From assembly GCA_038745585.1 (NCBI GenBank), contig JBCDLH010000006.1, positions 124,001 to 188,000 of the forward strand: a stretch of 64,000 nt of DNA. The letters are read 5' to 3'. Source of the DNA: HLUCCA09 sp038745585. GTDB lineage: Bacteria > Pseudomonadota > Alphaproteobacteria > Rhodobacterales > Rhodobacteraceae. Positions 8,081 to 17,338 of this stretch are shown one piece after another; positions within the stretch are counted from its first letter, which is position 1, and each line of letters opens with the position of its first letter. The position numbers were made by a program, and so were the translations under genes. Under the pieces are notes generated by a model. It searched no databases, was not told the DNA's origin, and saw nothing but the letters and a program-made list of their open reading frames with translations.

Positions 8081-11000
8081 TGGCTTCATCCCCGGCTACC
8101 GCTTTGCGGTGATTACGCTCGACAGCCACGCCGCGGGCCCGGCTGCACGGGTGGCCGACCGGCTCACGGCAGACTTTCCGGGGCTCTCGGTCTCGATCCA
8201 TGCTGCAGCCGAGTGGGGCGAGAACCCCAACGCGCTAGAGGAAGCGCGGCTGGCCATCCGCCATGCCGACATCGTCGTCTGCAACCTTTTGTTCATTGAG
8301 GAGCACATCCAGGCGATCCTGCCGGAGCTGACCGCGCGGCGCGACGATCTTGACGCTCTCATCGGCGTGATCGCCGATCCGGCGATCGTCAACCTAACGA
8401 AGATGGGCACGCTTGACATGTCGAGCCCGACTTCGCCGGCGATGGCACTCCTGAAAAAGCTTAAGCCGAAGCCGAAGAAGGGTGCCTCTGCCGGTGAGGC
8501 GTCGATGCGGATGCTGCGCCGGCTTCCGAAGATCCTGAAGTTCTTGCCGGGCAAGGCGCAGGACTTGCGCGCATATTTCCTGACGATGCAATACTGGCTC
8601 GGCGGCTCTGACGACAATGTCGAGCAGATGATCCGCTTCCTTGTCGGCCGCTACGCCCGCATTGCAGCCTGGAACCGCGTCGAGGCGAAGGCTCCGGTCG
8701 ATTATCCCGAGGTCGGGCTTTATCACCCCGATCTTCCGAGCCACCGGATTGTGACCGACGCGGCCGACCTGCCCGGGCAGAGCGGCTCCGGCCCGGTTGT
8801 CGGCCTCGTCATGTTGCGCTCCTACGTTCTGGCGTCCGATACCGCGCATTACGACGCGGTGATCCGTGGGCTGGAGGCGCGCGGCCTGCGCGTTTTGCCT
8901 GCCTTTGCGGGCGGGCTCGACGCGCGCCCGGCGGTGGTGCGTTATTTCCAGGCCGAAGACGGCGCGCCCAAGATCGATGCGCTCATCTCGCTTACCGGCT
9001 TCTCTCTCGTGGGCGGGCCGGCCTATAACGACAGCGACGCCGCCGTCGCAATGCTCAAGGGCCTCGACGTGCCCTACCTGGCCGCCCATCCGCTGGAGTT
9101 CCAGACGCTGGGCCAATGGGCGACTTCGGCGGGCGGGCTCGGCCCTGTCGAGACAACGATGCTCATCGCGCTGCCGGAGATCGACGGCGCGACTTGCCCG
9201 ACGGTCTTTGGTGGGCGGCACGGGCCAGAGGGCTGCCAGGGCTGCCAGCATATCTGCCGTAACAAGAGCGCCGAGACCAAGGCCATGGCGCCCTGCCTAG
9301 AACGGATCGACAGCCTCGTCGAAAAGGCCGAGCGGTTCGCGCGCCTGCGCGAAAAGCGCAACGCTAAAAAGAAGATTGCCATCGTGCTCTTCGGCTTTCC
9401 GCCGAACGCGGGCGCGGTGGGGACGGCGGCGTATCTCTCGGTCTTCGAGAGCCTGCACAACACGATGAAGCGGATGTCGCAGGAGGGTTACCGGATCGAA
9501 GTGCCCGCGACGGTCGACGATCTGCGCGCCGCGATCCTGCACGGCAATGCCAAGCAATACGGACAGGAGGCAAACGTTGCCGCCCATGTCGATGCGGAGA
9601 CGATCGTGCGACAGACGCCGCCGCTGAAGGCGATCGAGGCGGTCTGGGGCCCGGCGCCGGGGCGCATTCAGTCGGACGGGCGCGGCGTCTTTGTGCTCGG
9701 CTCGGAATTCGGCAATGTCTTTGTCGGTGTGCAACCCGCCTTCGGCTATGAGGGCGACCCGATGCGCCTGCTCTTTGAGAAGGGCTTTGCGCCGACCCAT
9801 GCCTTTGTGACCTTCTACCTGTGGCTCCGGAACACCTATCGCGCCGATGCGATCCTCCATTTCGGGATGCATGGGGCGCTCGAGTTTATGCCCGGCAAGC
9901 AGGCGGGGCTCGGCGCGCGGGACTGGCCCGACCGGCTGATCGGCGAGATGCCGAATGTCTACCTTTACGCCTCCAACAACCCCTCCGAGGCGACGCTGGC
10001 CAAGCGGCGCTCGGGGGCCGTGACCATCACGCATCTGACCCCGCCGCTCGCGGCGTCGGGGCTCTACAAGGGCTTGTCAGAGCTGAAGGACTCGCTCACG
10101 CGCTGGCGCGGGCTTGTGCCCGAAGATCCGGCGCGCGGCGACCTGGAGACCCTGATCGCGGATCAAGCGGAGGCGGTGGATCTCGGCGGCGAGGCGCCCG
10201 ATGCGCTCTGGCTGAAGCTTTTGGAGACCGAGGACGCGCTGATCCCTGAGGGGCTGCACATTGTCGGCCAGCCAATGTCGGCGGAGGCCCGGGCCGCGCA
10301 GATCGCGACGATGGCGGATCAATCCGAAGACGCGGTCGCCCGCATTGACGCGCTTTTGCAGGAAGACGCAGAACTTCCAGCGCTTATGCGTGCGCTTTCA
10401 GGGCGCTATATCGCGCCCGTGCCCGGCGGCGATCTGATCCGCTCGCCGGAGATCTTGCCGACGGGGCGCAACATCCATGCCTTCGATCCCTTTCGGATGC
10501 CGACGCCGTTCGCCATGGCCGATGGGCGAAAGCAAGCGGAGCTTTTGCTGAAGACCCATGCCAGCCTGCCGCGTTCTGTGGCGCTCGTGCTCTGGGGATC
10601 GGACAACATTAAGTCGGACGGCGGGCCGATTGCACAGGCGCTGGCCCTCATGGGAGCGGTGCCCCGGTTCGACAGCTATGGCCGTTTGAGCGGCGCGGAT
10701 CTGCTGCCGCTTGCGGAGCTCGGCCGACCGCGGATCGACGTCGTCATGACTCTGTCGGGGATCTTCCGCGATCTCCTGCCGCTTCAGACCAAACTCCTGG
10801 CTGAGGCAGCCTATAAGTGCGCAACGGCAGAAGAGCCGCTTGCCGAGAACTTCATCCGGGCCCACGCGCTGGCCTATGCCGAGAAGATGGGCTGCGGGAT
10901 GGAGGAGGCCAGCTTGCGCGTCTTTTCCAATGCCGAGGGCGCCTATGGCTCCAATGTGAATGGGCTGGTCGATAGCGGCGCATGGGATGACGAGGACGAA

Positions 11001-11636
11001 CTGGCCGACGCCTATGAGAACCGGAAGAGCTTTGCCTATGGGCTCAACGGCAAGTCGAAAGCGAACCCGGCGCTCCTAAAGGAGGCGCTGCGGGACGTAG
11101 ACGTCGCCTATCAAAACCTTGAATCGGTCGAGCTCGGCGTGACGACCGTCGATCACTACTTCGACACGCTCGGCGGGATCAGCCGCGCAGTGAAACGTGC
11201 CAAGGGCGAAGAGGCGGCCGTTTATATCGGCGATCAGACGCGGGGCACGGCAAAGGTACGCACGTTGAAAGATCAGGTCGCGCTCGAGACCCGCAGTCGG
11301 AGCCTCAATCCCAAATGGTTCGAGGGCATGCTGAAGCATGGGCATGAGGGCGTGCGCCAGATCGAGGCGCAGGTTACCAATACGCTTGGCTGGTCGGCAA
11401 CGACGGGACAAGTGGACCCGTGGGTCTATCAGCGGATCTCGGAAACGTTTGTCCTCGATGAGGCGATGCGCAAGCGCTTAGCGGAGATGAACCCGCAAGC
11501 CTCGGCGCGCATGGCGAACCGGCTCCTCGAAGCCCATGACCGCGCCTATTGGCAGCCCGATGCGGAGACGCTGGCGGCCCTTCAGGACGCCGCCGACGAG
11601 ATCGAAGACCGTCTGGAAGGAATCGCTGCGGAATGA
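8070..11636 (+). CDS. bchH: BchH, magnesium chelatase subunit H
   Basis: Porphyrin-binding subunit of the Mg-chelatase, which inserts Mg2+ into protoporphyrin IX together with BchI and BchD. At 1188 residues from the ATG at 8070 (MRDDGFIPGYRF) it has the normal size and the CobN-like architecture, with characteristic stretches such as LHFGMHGALEFMPGKQ, LYASNNPSEATLAKRR and the C-terminal VNTLVDSG-type region (here NVNGLVDSGAWDDEDEL). The start overlaps the bchB stop by 11 bp, and longer in-frame starts lie inside bchB and are not supported. The CobN-type fold places it in the cytosol. A repeat copy follows before bchL. Confidence 0.97.
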   Translation: MRDDGFIPGYRFAVITLDSHAAGPAARVADRLTADFPGLSVSIHAAAEWGENPNALEEARLAIRHADIVVCNLLFIEEHIQAILPELTARRDDLDALIGVIADPAIVNLTKMGTLDMSSPTSPAMALLKKLKPKPKKGASAGEASMRMLRRLPKILKFLPGKAQDLRAYFLTMQYWLGGSDDNVEQMIRFLVGRYARIAAWNRVEAKAPVDYPEVGLYHPDLPSHRIVTDAADLPGQSGSGPVVGLVMLRSYVLASDTAHYDAVIRGLEARGLRVLPAFAGGLDARPAVVRYFQAEDGAPKIDALISLTGFSLVGGPAYNDSDAAVAMLKGLDVPYLAAHPLEFQTLGQWATSAGGLGPVETTMLIALPEIDGATCPTVFGGRHGPEGCQGCQHICRNKSAETKAMAPCLERIDSLVEKAERFARLREKRNAKKKIAIVLFGFPPNAGAVGTAAYLSVFESLHNTMKRMSQEGYRIEVPATVDDLRAAILHGNAKQYGQEANVAAHVDAETIVRQTPPLKAIEAVWGPAPGRIQSDGRGVFVLGSEFGNVFVGVQPAFGYEGDPMRLLFEKGFAPTHAFVTFYLWLRNTYRADAILHFGMHGALEFMPGKQAGLGARDWPDRLIGEMPNVYLYASNNPSEATLAKRRSGAVTITHLTPPLAASGLYKGLSELKDSLTRWRGLVPEDPARGDLETLIADQAEAVDLGGEAPDALWLKLLETEDALIPEGLHIVGQPMSAEARAAQIATMADQSEDAVARIDALLQEDAELPALMRALSGRYIAPVPGGDLIRSPEILPTGRNIHAFDPFRMPTPFAMADGRKQAELLLKTHASLPRSVALVLWGSDNIKSDGGPIAQALALMGAVPRFDSYGRLSGADLLPLAELGRPRIDVVMTLSGIFRDLLPLQTKLLAEAAYKCATAEEPLAENFIRAHALAYAEKMGCGMEEASLRVFSNAEGAYGSNVNGLVDSGAWDDEDELADAYENRKSFAYGLNGKSKANPALLKEALRDVDVAYQNLESVELGVTTVDHYFDTLGGISRAVKRAKGEEAAVYIGDQTRGTAKVRTLKDQVALETRSRSLNPKWFEGMLKHGHEGVRQIEAQVTNTLGWSATTGQVDPWVYQRISETFVLDEAMRKRLAEMNPQASARMANRLLEAHDRAYWQPDAETLAALQDAADEIEDRLEGIAAE

Positions 11637-11670
11637 GCGCGCCTTGTCCATATCGCATGCCCGGTTGCGA

Positions 11671-11730
11671 GGCTGGGGGGCAGCCTGCCCCCCAGACCCC
11701 CCGGGAGTATTTTCACCAAGATGATGGGGG
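11671..11730 (+). repeat. Palindromic dispersed repeat, copy R3
   Basis: CTGGGGGGC (11673-11681) and GCCCCCCAG (11687-11695) form a 9-bp stem with loop AGCCT, then ACCCCCCGGGAGTATTTT and CACCAAGATGATGG. It lies in the 124-bp gap between bchH and bchL and could attenuate or stabilise the transcript. Confidence 0.9.
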
Positions 11731-11760
11731 CGGAGTGGCTCCTTTCGGAGGGAGGACTCG

Positions 11761-12693
11761 ATGAGCCCCTATGACGATCCACGACAGCCGCCGGCCGCGC
11801 GCCGGGTGAATGCGCCGCCGGTGTTGAAAGGGCAGGACGGGGAAGGCTCTGTTCAGGTCCATCAGGATGCGTCGATGAAGATCGAGGGCGCGAAGGTGTT
11901 TTCCGTCTATGGCAAGGGCGGGATTGGAAAATCGACGACCTCGTCTAACCTCTCGGTCGCGTTTTCGAAGCTCGGCAAGCGCGTGCTGCAGATCGGGTGC
12001 GACCCAAAGCATGACAGTACGTTCACGCTCACGGGGCGGTTGCAGCCGACGGTGATCGATATTCTCAAGGAGGTGGATTTCCACACCGAGGAGCTGCGGC
12101 CCGAGGATTTCGTGACCGAAGGCTATAACGGTGTGCAATGCGTCGAAGCGGGGGGGCCGCCCGCGGGGACGGGCTGCGGCGGTTATGTCGTGGGCCAGAC
12201 GGTCAAGCTGCTGAAACAGCACCACATGCTTGAGGACACCGATGTCGTCCTCTTCGACGTACTGGGCGATGTGGTCTGCGGCGGGTTTGCCGCCCCGCTC
12301 CAGCATGCCGACCGTGCGGTGATCGTGACCGCCAACGACTTTGACTCGATTTACGCCATGAACCGGATCATCGCCGCGGTTCAGGCAAAGTCTAAGAACT
12401 ACAACGTGCGGCTCGCGGGCTGCGTTGCCAACCGTTCGGAGACGACCGAGGAGGTCGACCGGTATTGCGGCGTGGTCGGCTTTCGGCGGATCGCCCATAT
12501 GCCGGCGGTCGACGCAATCCGGCGCTCGCGCCTCAAGAAGAAGACGCTCTTTGAGATGCCCGATGACGAGGACATCGTGCATTGTCAGAAAGAGTATATC
12601 CGCCTGGCCGAAACGCTCTGGAACGGGACAGAGCCGCTCGCGCCCGCCCCGCTGCCGGATCGCGAGATCTTCGAACTTCTGGGCTTCGACTGA
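11761..12693 (+). CDS. bchL: BchL, iron protein of protochlorophyllide reductase
   Basis: NifH-like ATPase homodimer that passes electrons to BchNB with ATP hydrolysis. The 310-residue protein has an unstructured N-terminus of about 38 residues, a P-loop (FSVYGKGGIGKSTTSSNL), and the two cysteines that hold the intersubunit [4Fe-4S] cluster (GTGCGGYVVG and LGDVVCGGFAAP). GGAGGGAGGAC lies just before the ATG. The stop codon shares one base with the bchM start (TGATG). Distinguished from the paralogous BchX by its N-terminus and the DPKHDSTF motif after the switch region. Confidence 0.97.
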   Translation: MSPYDDPRQPPAARRVNAPPVLKGQDGEGSVQVHQDASMKIEGAKVFSVYGKGGIGKSTTSSNLSVAFSKLGKRVLQIGCDPKHDSTFTLTGRLQPTVIDILKEVDFHTEELRPEDFVTEGYNGVQCVEAGGPPAGTGCGGYVVGQTVKLLKQHHMLEDTDVVLFDVLGDVVCGGFAAPLQHADRAVIVTANDFDSIYAMNRIIAAVQAKSKNYNVRLAGCVANRSETTEEVDRYCGVVGFRRIAHMPAVDAIRRSRLKKKTLFEMPDDEDIVHCQKEYIRLAETLWNGTEPLAPAPLPDREIFELLGFD

Positions 12694-13442
12694 TGCGGGC
12701 TCCGGCACATATCCTGCCCGGACGCGGTGCAGAGGCGTCGGCGCGCGCGTCCGCCCATGGTGGCGCCTACGAGGGGACACGCGCACGCGTCGAGCACTAT
12801 TTTGACCGGACGGCGACATCCGTTTGGGAGCGGCTCACGTCGGACGCGCCGGTCAGCAGGATCCGCGCCACAGTGCGTGCGGGACGAGACAAAATGCGGG
12901 CGCTCATGCTCTCATGTTTGCCCGCCGATCTTAGCGGCGCGCGCGTCCTCGATGCTGGCTGCGGCGCTGGGCAGATGGCGGCAGAGCTCGCCGCACGCGG
13001 GGCGCATGTTACGGCGGTCGACATCTCGCCGAGCCTCGTTGAGATCGCGCGGCGCCGGCTGCCCCGGCATCTCGAACGTCAGGTGACATTTGCTGCGGGC
13101 GACATGCTCGACCCTGTGCATGGCGCACACGACTTCGTCGTCGCGATGGACAGCCTGATCTATTACGAAGCGCGCGACATTGCCGCCGCGATGGACCGGC
13201 TGATGCAGCGCACTGCGGGCGCCGTCGTCTTTACCATCGCACCGCGCACGCGGCTTCTCATGGCGATGTTCTATGCGGGCAAGCTCTTCCCGCGGGCGGA
13301 TCGCTCTCCGGTCATGGTGCCGCAAAGCCCGGCCCAGCTCGCCGAAGCGCTGCGCGTGGCCGGCGTGCCAGGGCGGCTGCGAGAGGTTGAGCGGGTCACA
13401 AGTGGCTTTTACATCTCAAGTTGCCTGGAGGTGTCTCGGTGA
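12693..13442 (+). CDS. bchM: BchM, Mg-protoporphyrin IX methyltransferase
   Basis: SAM-dependent methylation of the C13 propionate of Mg-protoporphyrin IX, following the Mg-chelatase. The 249-residue protein contains VEHYFDRTA near its N-terminus, the SAM motif I VLDAGCGAGQMAAELA and the acidic loop VTAVDISPSLVEIARRRL. About 25 residues precede the usual start of the family; no ATG exists closer, and the ATG at 12693 overlapping the bchL stop by one base is the likely start. Its stop overlaps the GTG of lhaA. Confidence 0.95.
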   Translation: MRAPAHILPGRGAEASARASAHGGAYEGTRARVEHYFDRTATSVWERLTSDAPVSRIRATVRAGRDKMRALMLSCLPADLSGARVLDAGCGAGQMAAELAARGAHVTAVDISPSLVEIARRRLPRHLERQVTFAAGDMLDPVHGAHDFVVAMDSLIYYEARDIAAAMDRLMQRTAGAVVFTIAPRTRLLMAMFYAGKLFPRADRSPVMVPQSPAQLAEALRVAGVPGRLREVERVTSGFYISSCLEVSR

Positions 13443-14857
13443 AAAAGCGGCGCCTCGTCTCCCAATTGGCGATCCAGTATCTGCCCTTCGCCGACGCGGC
13501 CTCGGCAGGTTTTCCGCTGCGCGAAGTGCTGCGGCTTTCGCTGTTTCAGATCTCGGTCGGCATGGCGACGGTCCTGCTCTTGGGGACGCTGAACCGCGTG
13601 ATGATCGTCGAGCTTGGTGTCCCGGCGATGATGGTTGCGGCGATGATCGCGCTGCCGGTGCTCGTCGCTCCGCTCCGGGCCGCGATCGGCTTTCGGTCCG
13701 ACACCTACCGTTCGGCCATCGGCTGGAAACGCGTGCCGTTCATCTGGTTCGGCTCGCTTTGGCAGTTCGGCGGGCTCGCGATCATGCCCTTCGCGCTCCT
13801 CGTCCTCGGCGGGGACACGTACCATTCGTTCCCGTTTGACGGCGAAATCCTCGCCGCCCTTGCCTTTATCATGACCGGTTGGGGCATCGCGATGACGCAG
13901 ACGGCGGGCCTCGCGCTCGCCTCAGACCGGGCGACAGATGAGACGCGGCCACGGGTCGTCGCACTGCTTTACGTAATGTTCCTTGTGGGAATGGGCCTGT
14001 CGTCGCTCGTGATCGGCTGGCTCTTGCAAGATTTCACGCCGCTGAAGCTTATTCAGGTCGTGCAGGGAGCGGCAGTGGTGACGGTGCTCCTCAATACTGC
14101 GGCCCTTTGGAAGCAGGAGCGGGTGCGCCCGATGAGCCGCGAAGAGCGTGCGGCGCCGAGGCCCGCCTTTCGCGACGCCTGGGCGGACTTTATGGCCGGG
14201 GGCCAGGCGGGCCGCCTCATCGCGGTCGTCGCGCTCGGCACACTCGCGTTCAACATGCAAGACGTGCTGCTTGAGCCCTATGGCGGTGAGATCCTGGGTC
14301 TCTCGGTCTCGGCAACGACGCTGCTGACTGCCGCATGGTCCTTTGGCGCGCTCGTGGCCTTTGCGCTGTCGGCACGGTGGCTTGCCGAAGGGCGGGACGC
14401 CTTTCGCATGGCGGCGACGGGCATCCTTTTCGGTATCGCGGCCTTCTCCGCCGTGATTTTCGCCGCGCCCCTCGAAAGCGCTGCTCTCTTCTTTGCAGGC
14501 GCTGCCGGGATCGGCTTTGGCGGCGGCCTCTTTGCGGTGGCGACGCTGACCGCCGCGATGACCCTGCCCGCGCAGGGCAGCGCGGGGCGTGGCTTGGCGC
14601 TCGGCGCATGGGGCGCGGCGCAGGCCACGGCCGCTGGCATCGCGATCTTTGCGGGCGGGACGATCCGCGATCTCGTCTCCGCCACAGGCCTGCCCGAAAC
14701 ACTCGGTCCGGCGACCGGCTACAGTGTGGTCTATCACGTTGAGATCGCGCTTCTTTTCGCAACTCTCGCTGTCCTCGGCCCGCTTGTACGGCTGGGGACG
14801 CCCCGTAAACCTCGATCCGCTCAGACCGGCATAGGCCTTGCCGATCTGCCCACCTGA
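13439..14857 (+). CDS. lhaA: LhaA, light-harvesting 1 assembly protein (PucC family)
   Basis: A 472-residue, twelve-helix membrane protein of the major-facilitator BCD/PucC family that helps assembly of the LH1 antenna, possibly by delivering bacteriochlorophyll. Typical sequences are FRSDTYRSAIGWKRVPFIW and MQDVLLEPYGGEILGLSV. The start is a GTG at 13439 that overlaps the bchM stop (GTGA) and has a strong GGAGG at 13427-13431 seven bases upstream. Last bch-type gene before the puh operon; a perfect 20-bp palindrome follows its stop. Confidence 0.93.
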   Translation: MKKRRLVSQLAIQYLPFADAASAGFPLREVLRLSLFQISVGMATVLLLGTLNRVMIVELGVPAMMVAAMIALPVLVAPLRAAIGFRSDTYRSAIGWKRVPFIWFGSLWQFGGLAIMPFALLVLGGDTYHSFPFDGEILAALAFIMTGWGIAMTQTAGLALASDRATDETRPRVVALLYVMFLVGMGLSSLVIGWLLQDFTPLKLIQVVQGAAVVTVLLNTAALWKQERVRPMSREERAAPRPAFRDAWADFMAGGQAGRLIAVVALGTLAFNMQDVLLEPYGGEILGLSVSATTLLTAAWSFGALVAFALSARWLAEGRDAFRMAATGILFGIAAFSAVIFAAPLESAALFFAGAAGIGFGGGLFAVATLTAAMTLPAQGSAGRGLALGAWGAAQATAAGIAIFAGGTIRDLVSATGLPETLGPATGYSVVYHVEIALLFATLAVLGPLVRLGTPRKPRSAQTGIGLADLPT

Positions 14858-14864
14858 CCCACCC

Positions 14865-14884
14865 CCGGGCGGGGCCCCGCCCGG
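14865..14884. terminator. 20-bp GC palindrome between lhaA and puhA
   Basis: CCGGGCGGGG followed directly by its complement CCCCGGCCCGG-type arm (14875-14884) forms a strong stem with no separate loop. There is no T-run, so an RNA processing or stability hairpin is as likely as a terminator. Confidence 0.55.
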
Positions 14885-14908
14885 ACGAAACCCTTGGAGG
14901 AACTCACA

Positions 14909-15685
14909 ATGGTTGGCGTCAATTTCTTCGGAAACTTCGACTTGGCGAGCCTGTCCATCTGGCTCTTCTACCTCTTCTTTGCGCTGCTGATTTACTATCT
15001 GCAGACCGAGAACATGCGCGAGGGCTACCCCCTCGAAGATGAGGATGGCACGCCGGCGGCCAATCAGGGCCCGTTTCCGGTGCCTGCGCCCAAGACGCGG
15101 ATGCTGCCCCATGGCGGCGGCGAGTGGACGGTCCCGTCTCAAGAAGTCGAGGACGCGCATCGACGCACGGATCTTGCGCTTGAGCGAACCTCGCCCACCG
15201 GCGGCTATCCGCTTCGTCCGACGGGTGATCCCATGGCCGATGGCGTCGGCCCGGCCTCCTGGACGCCGCGCAAGGACAGCCCCGAGCTCGACGGCAAGGG
15301 CTATCCCAAGATCGTTCCGATGGCCTCGCATGACAGCTTTGCGATCTCGGCCGGTCGAGACCCGCGCGGCCTCTCCGTCATGGGCCGCGACAAGGCGGTC
15401 GTCGGCACCGTGTCAGACATGTGGGTCGACGAGCCGGAACAGCTCGTGCGCTATCTCGAGATCGATCTTGACGGGGCCGGCAAGCGCCTAGTTCCCATCC
15501 AGCTCGCTAAGATCGGCCTACGCGGCGTGATGGTGCGCAGCCTCGTGAAAGAGCGTTGGGCCGGCATTCCCAAGACCAAGTCGGACAGCCAAGTGACGCT
15601 GCTCGAGGAAGATAAGATCTCTGCCTATGTCGCGGCCGGCAACCTCTATGGAGCGGGCACCGAAGCGAAAATGGAGCTGGTCTGA
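14909..15685 (+). CDS. puhA: PuhA, reaction centre H subunit
   Basis: Cytoplasmic cap of the photosynthetic reaction centre, which shapes the QB proton pathway. The 258-residue protein has one N-terminal transmembrane helix (about residues 11-33, LASLSIWLFYLFFALLIYYL), then the cytoplasmic beta-barrel domain with VVGTVSDMWVDEPEQLVRYL and the following YLEIDLDGAGKRLVPIQL. GGAGGAA lies about eight bases before the ATG. Flanked by GC hairpins on both sides, as expected for a highly and separately expressed cistron. PuhB and puhC follow. Confidence 0.98.
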   Translation: MVGVNFFGNFDLASLSIWLFYLFFALLIYYLQTENMREGYPLEDEDGTPAANQGPFPVPAPKTRMLPHGGGEWTVPSQEVEDAHRRTDLALERTSPTGGYPLRPTGDPMADGVGPASWTPRKDSPELDGKGYPKIVPMASHDSFAISAGRDPRGLSVMGRDKAVVGTVSDMWVDEPEQLVRYLEIDLDGAGKRLVPIQLAKIGLRGVMVRSLVKERWAGIPKTKSDSQVTLLEEDKISAYVAAGNLYGAGTEAKMELV

Positions 15686-15695
15686 GGCCAGCTTC

Positions 15696-15722
15696 GGGGC
15701 CGGGCATCGCCATCCCGGCCCC
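15696..15722 (+). terminator. Hairpin after puhA
   Basis: GGGGCCGGG (15696-15704) and CCCGGCCCC (15714-15722) form a 9-bp perfect stem with a 9-base loop, followed by TTCTCC. It lies between puhA and puhB, so partial termination or 3' protection of puhA mRNA is likely. Confidence 0.6.
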
Positions 15723-15751
15723 TTCTCCGACCGACCCGAGGGAGCCAAACC

Positions 15752-16456
15752 ATGCCGGACCGAACTAACGCCGACTTCGCCTTTGATCACGCGCCGGGCC
15801 TGCCCGAGCCCCTGCCGCGCGGCGAAGAGATCCCGTGGCAGGGCAAGCCCGACGCCTGGCGCCTGGCGGTTGAGAGCCTCTCGCTCAAGTGGATCCTGGG
15901 CTACTTTGCGTTGCTCGCGTTCTGGCGCGCCGGATCCGCGCTTGCGGACTATTCCCTAGGCGTCGCACTCGCCTCAATCGTGCCGATCGTCGTGCTCGCC
16001 GCCCTTGCGACTGCGATCTTTTATGCGTTTTCTTGGGCGCAGGCGCGGGCCGCGATCTATACTGTGACGACCAGTCGTGTGATCCTAAAAACGGGTGCGG
16101 CGCTTCAGGTCACGTTACAGATGCCCTATCGCCGGATCGAGAACATTGCGCTCGATCTGCGCAAGACAGGCCACGGCACGATTGCATTCGAGCCGCAAAA
16201 GGATGGCGGCGATCAGCTGAGCTACCTTGTGCTCTGGCCCCATGTCCGACCCTGGCACATGCGCCTCGTGCAGCCCGCCTTCCGCTGCATCCCCAATGCC
16301 GCTGTCGTTGCCGAGATCCTTGCCGAAGCGGCCGAAGGTCAGATGGCGCAGCCGATCCTCACACCGCGCTCAGACCGCGCCGCCGAGAGGCCCTCCGCGC
16401 CGATGCCGGCGCACGGGGCCGAGCGTCCCGCCGCCACCCCCATGCCCGCCGAATAA
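15752..16456 (+). CDS. puhB: PuhB, reaction centre assembly factor
   Basis: Photosynthetic complex putative assembly protein with membrane-PH (bPH2) character, needed for normal reaction-centre assembly in Rhodobacter. The 234-residue protein has two hydrophobic segments at about 47-62 and 66-92 and then a PH-like part starting YTVTTSRVILKTGAALQ. The last 30 residues are Pro/Ala-rich. The ATG follows GGGAGCC; puhC starts 21 bp after the stop. Confidence 0.93.
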   Translation: MPDRTNADFAFDHAPGLPEPLPRGEEIPWQGKPDAWRLAVESLSLKWILGYFALLAFWRAGSALADYSLGVALASIVPIVVLAALATAIFYAFSWAQARAAIYTVTTSRVILKTGAALQVTLQMPYRRIENIALDLRKTGHGTIAFEPQKDGGDQLSYLVLWPHVRPWHMRLVQPAFRCIPNAAVVAEILAEAAEGQMAQPILTPRSDRAAERPSAPMPAHGAERPAATPMPAE

Positions 16457-16477
16457 GCCCGGCCAAGGAGACCCGAT

Positions 16478-16963
16478 ATGTCCGACAGACCTCTCAACGT
16501 CGCCCAATCCCGGCACCCGCAACTCGTCAATCGTGATAAGGAGATGATCCCCACCGTTCTGGTTAAGGCGATGTTCATGCTCGCGCTGACCTCGCTCCTG
16601 CTTGTCACCTATGCCGTCCTGACGGACCGGCCGCTGACCGGCGTGCCGCAGGCAGCGCCCGAGATCGCGAGCCGCGTGATCATCTTGGATGGCGACAGCA
16701 AAGGCGCCGTAACCGTGACTGACGAAAATGGCGTCGTCCTGGCCGATCACGGCGCGGACACGGCCGGGTTTCTTTCGGTCGTCTGGCGCTCGATGAATCG
16801 CACGCGCATGCTTGCCGGGGTCCCCGAAACCGACCCGCTGCGCCTTGTCGAGTTCGAAAACGGCCGCCTTGCGATCTTTGATGCGCAGACCGGCTGGTCA
16901 ATCGAGCTCGGCTCTTTTGGCAAAGATAATCGTGCAACCTTCGCCGCGCTTCTCTCGAAGTGA
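16478..16963 (+). CDS. puhC: PuhC, photosynthetic complex assembly protein
   Basis: A 161-residue protein with one transmembrane helix (about 26-46, VLVKAMFMLALTSLLLVTYA) and a C-terminal periplasmic domain. The family is needed for full levels of the RC-LH1 core. The C-terminal DAQTGWSIELGSFGKDNR is typical. AAGGAG precedes the ATG by about seven bases. It lies third in puhABC; the gap to bciE is 78 bp. Confidence 0.92.
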   Translation: MSDRPLNVAQSRHPQLVNRDKEMIPTVLVKAMFMLALTSLLLVTYAVLTDRPLTGVPQAAPEIASRVIILDGDSKGAVTVTDENGVVLADHGADTAGFLSVVWRSMNRTRMLAGVPETDPLRLVEFENGRLAIFDAQTGWSIELGSFGKDNRATFAALLSK

Positions 16964-17041
16964 GCGGTTGCACCATGATGAACGACCGGCGCCCAGCCTA
17001 GCCAGCCAGGGGCCCTAACCGGAAGAAAAGGGAACCAAACC

Positions 17042-17338
17042 ATGGGACTACTGACCAAGAGTAAGGAGATCGCGCCCTGCACGGTCGAGATCTCCCACAA
17101 ATTCGAGAGCTTGCATGCGCATGTGCGCTTTAACAACGGCGCGGTGGTCTATCCGGGCGACGAGGTCCGTGTGCAGGGCCCCGAAATCATGGCGCCCTTC
17201 GGCGAGGTCGTCACCGAAGACCGCACGGCCGTCATTTGGCGCGCGAGCGCGCTGGAACGGCTCTGGACCCGGCTCACGGGCGACTTCGAAGTCATGGAGC
17301 TCTGCGAGTTCTCGTTCTCTGAGGAGGTCACGCTATGA
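17042..17338 (+). CDS. bciE: BciE, auxiliary subunit of the AcsF cyclase
   Basis: A 98-residue cytosolic protein directly upstream of acsF, with the acsF ATG overlapping its stop (ATGA). Small proteins at this position in alphaproteobacteria (BciE; R. sphaeroides homologue) are required for activity of the oxygen-dependent Mg-protoporphyrin monomethyl ester cyclase. It shows alternating beta structure around VRFNNGAVVYPGDEVRVQGP and no membrane segment or cofactor motif. The call rests on position, size and sequence character; I have not aligned it. Confidence 0.75.
   Translation: MGLLTKSKEIAPCTVEISHKFESLHAHVRFNNGAVVYPGDEVRVQGPEIMAPFGEVVTEDRTAVIWRASALERLWTRLTGDFEVMELCEFSFSEEVTL

Noticed and set aside
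13922..15331. 469-codon minus-strand open frame across lhaA and puhA
   Set aside because: Arg/Gly-rich shadow frame opposite well-recognised membrane protein genes; no motif, no RBS.
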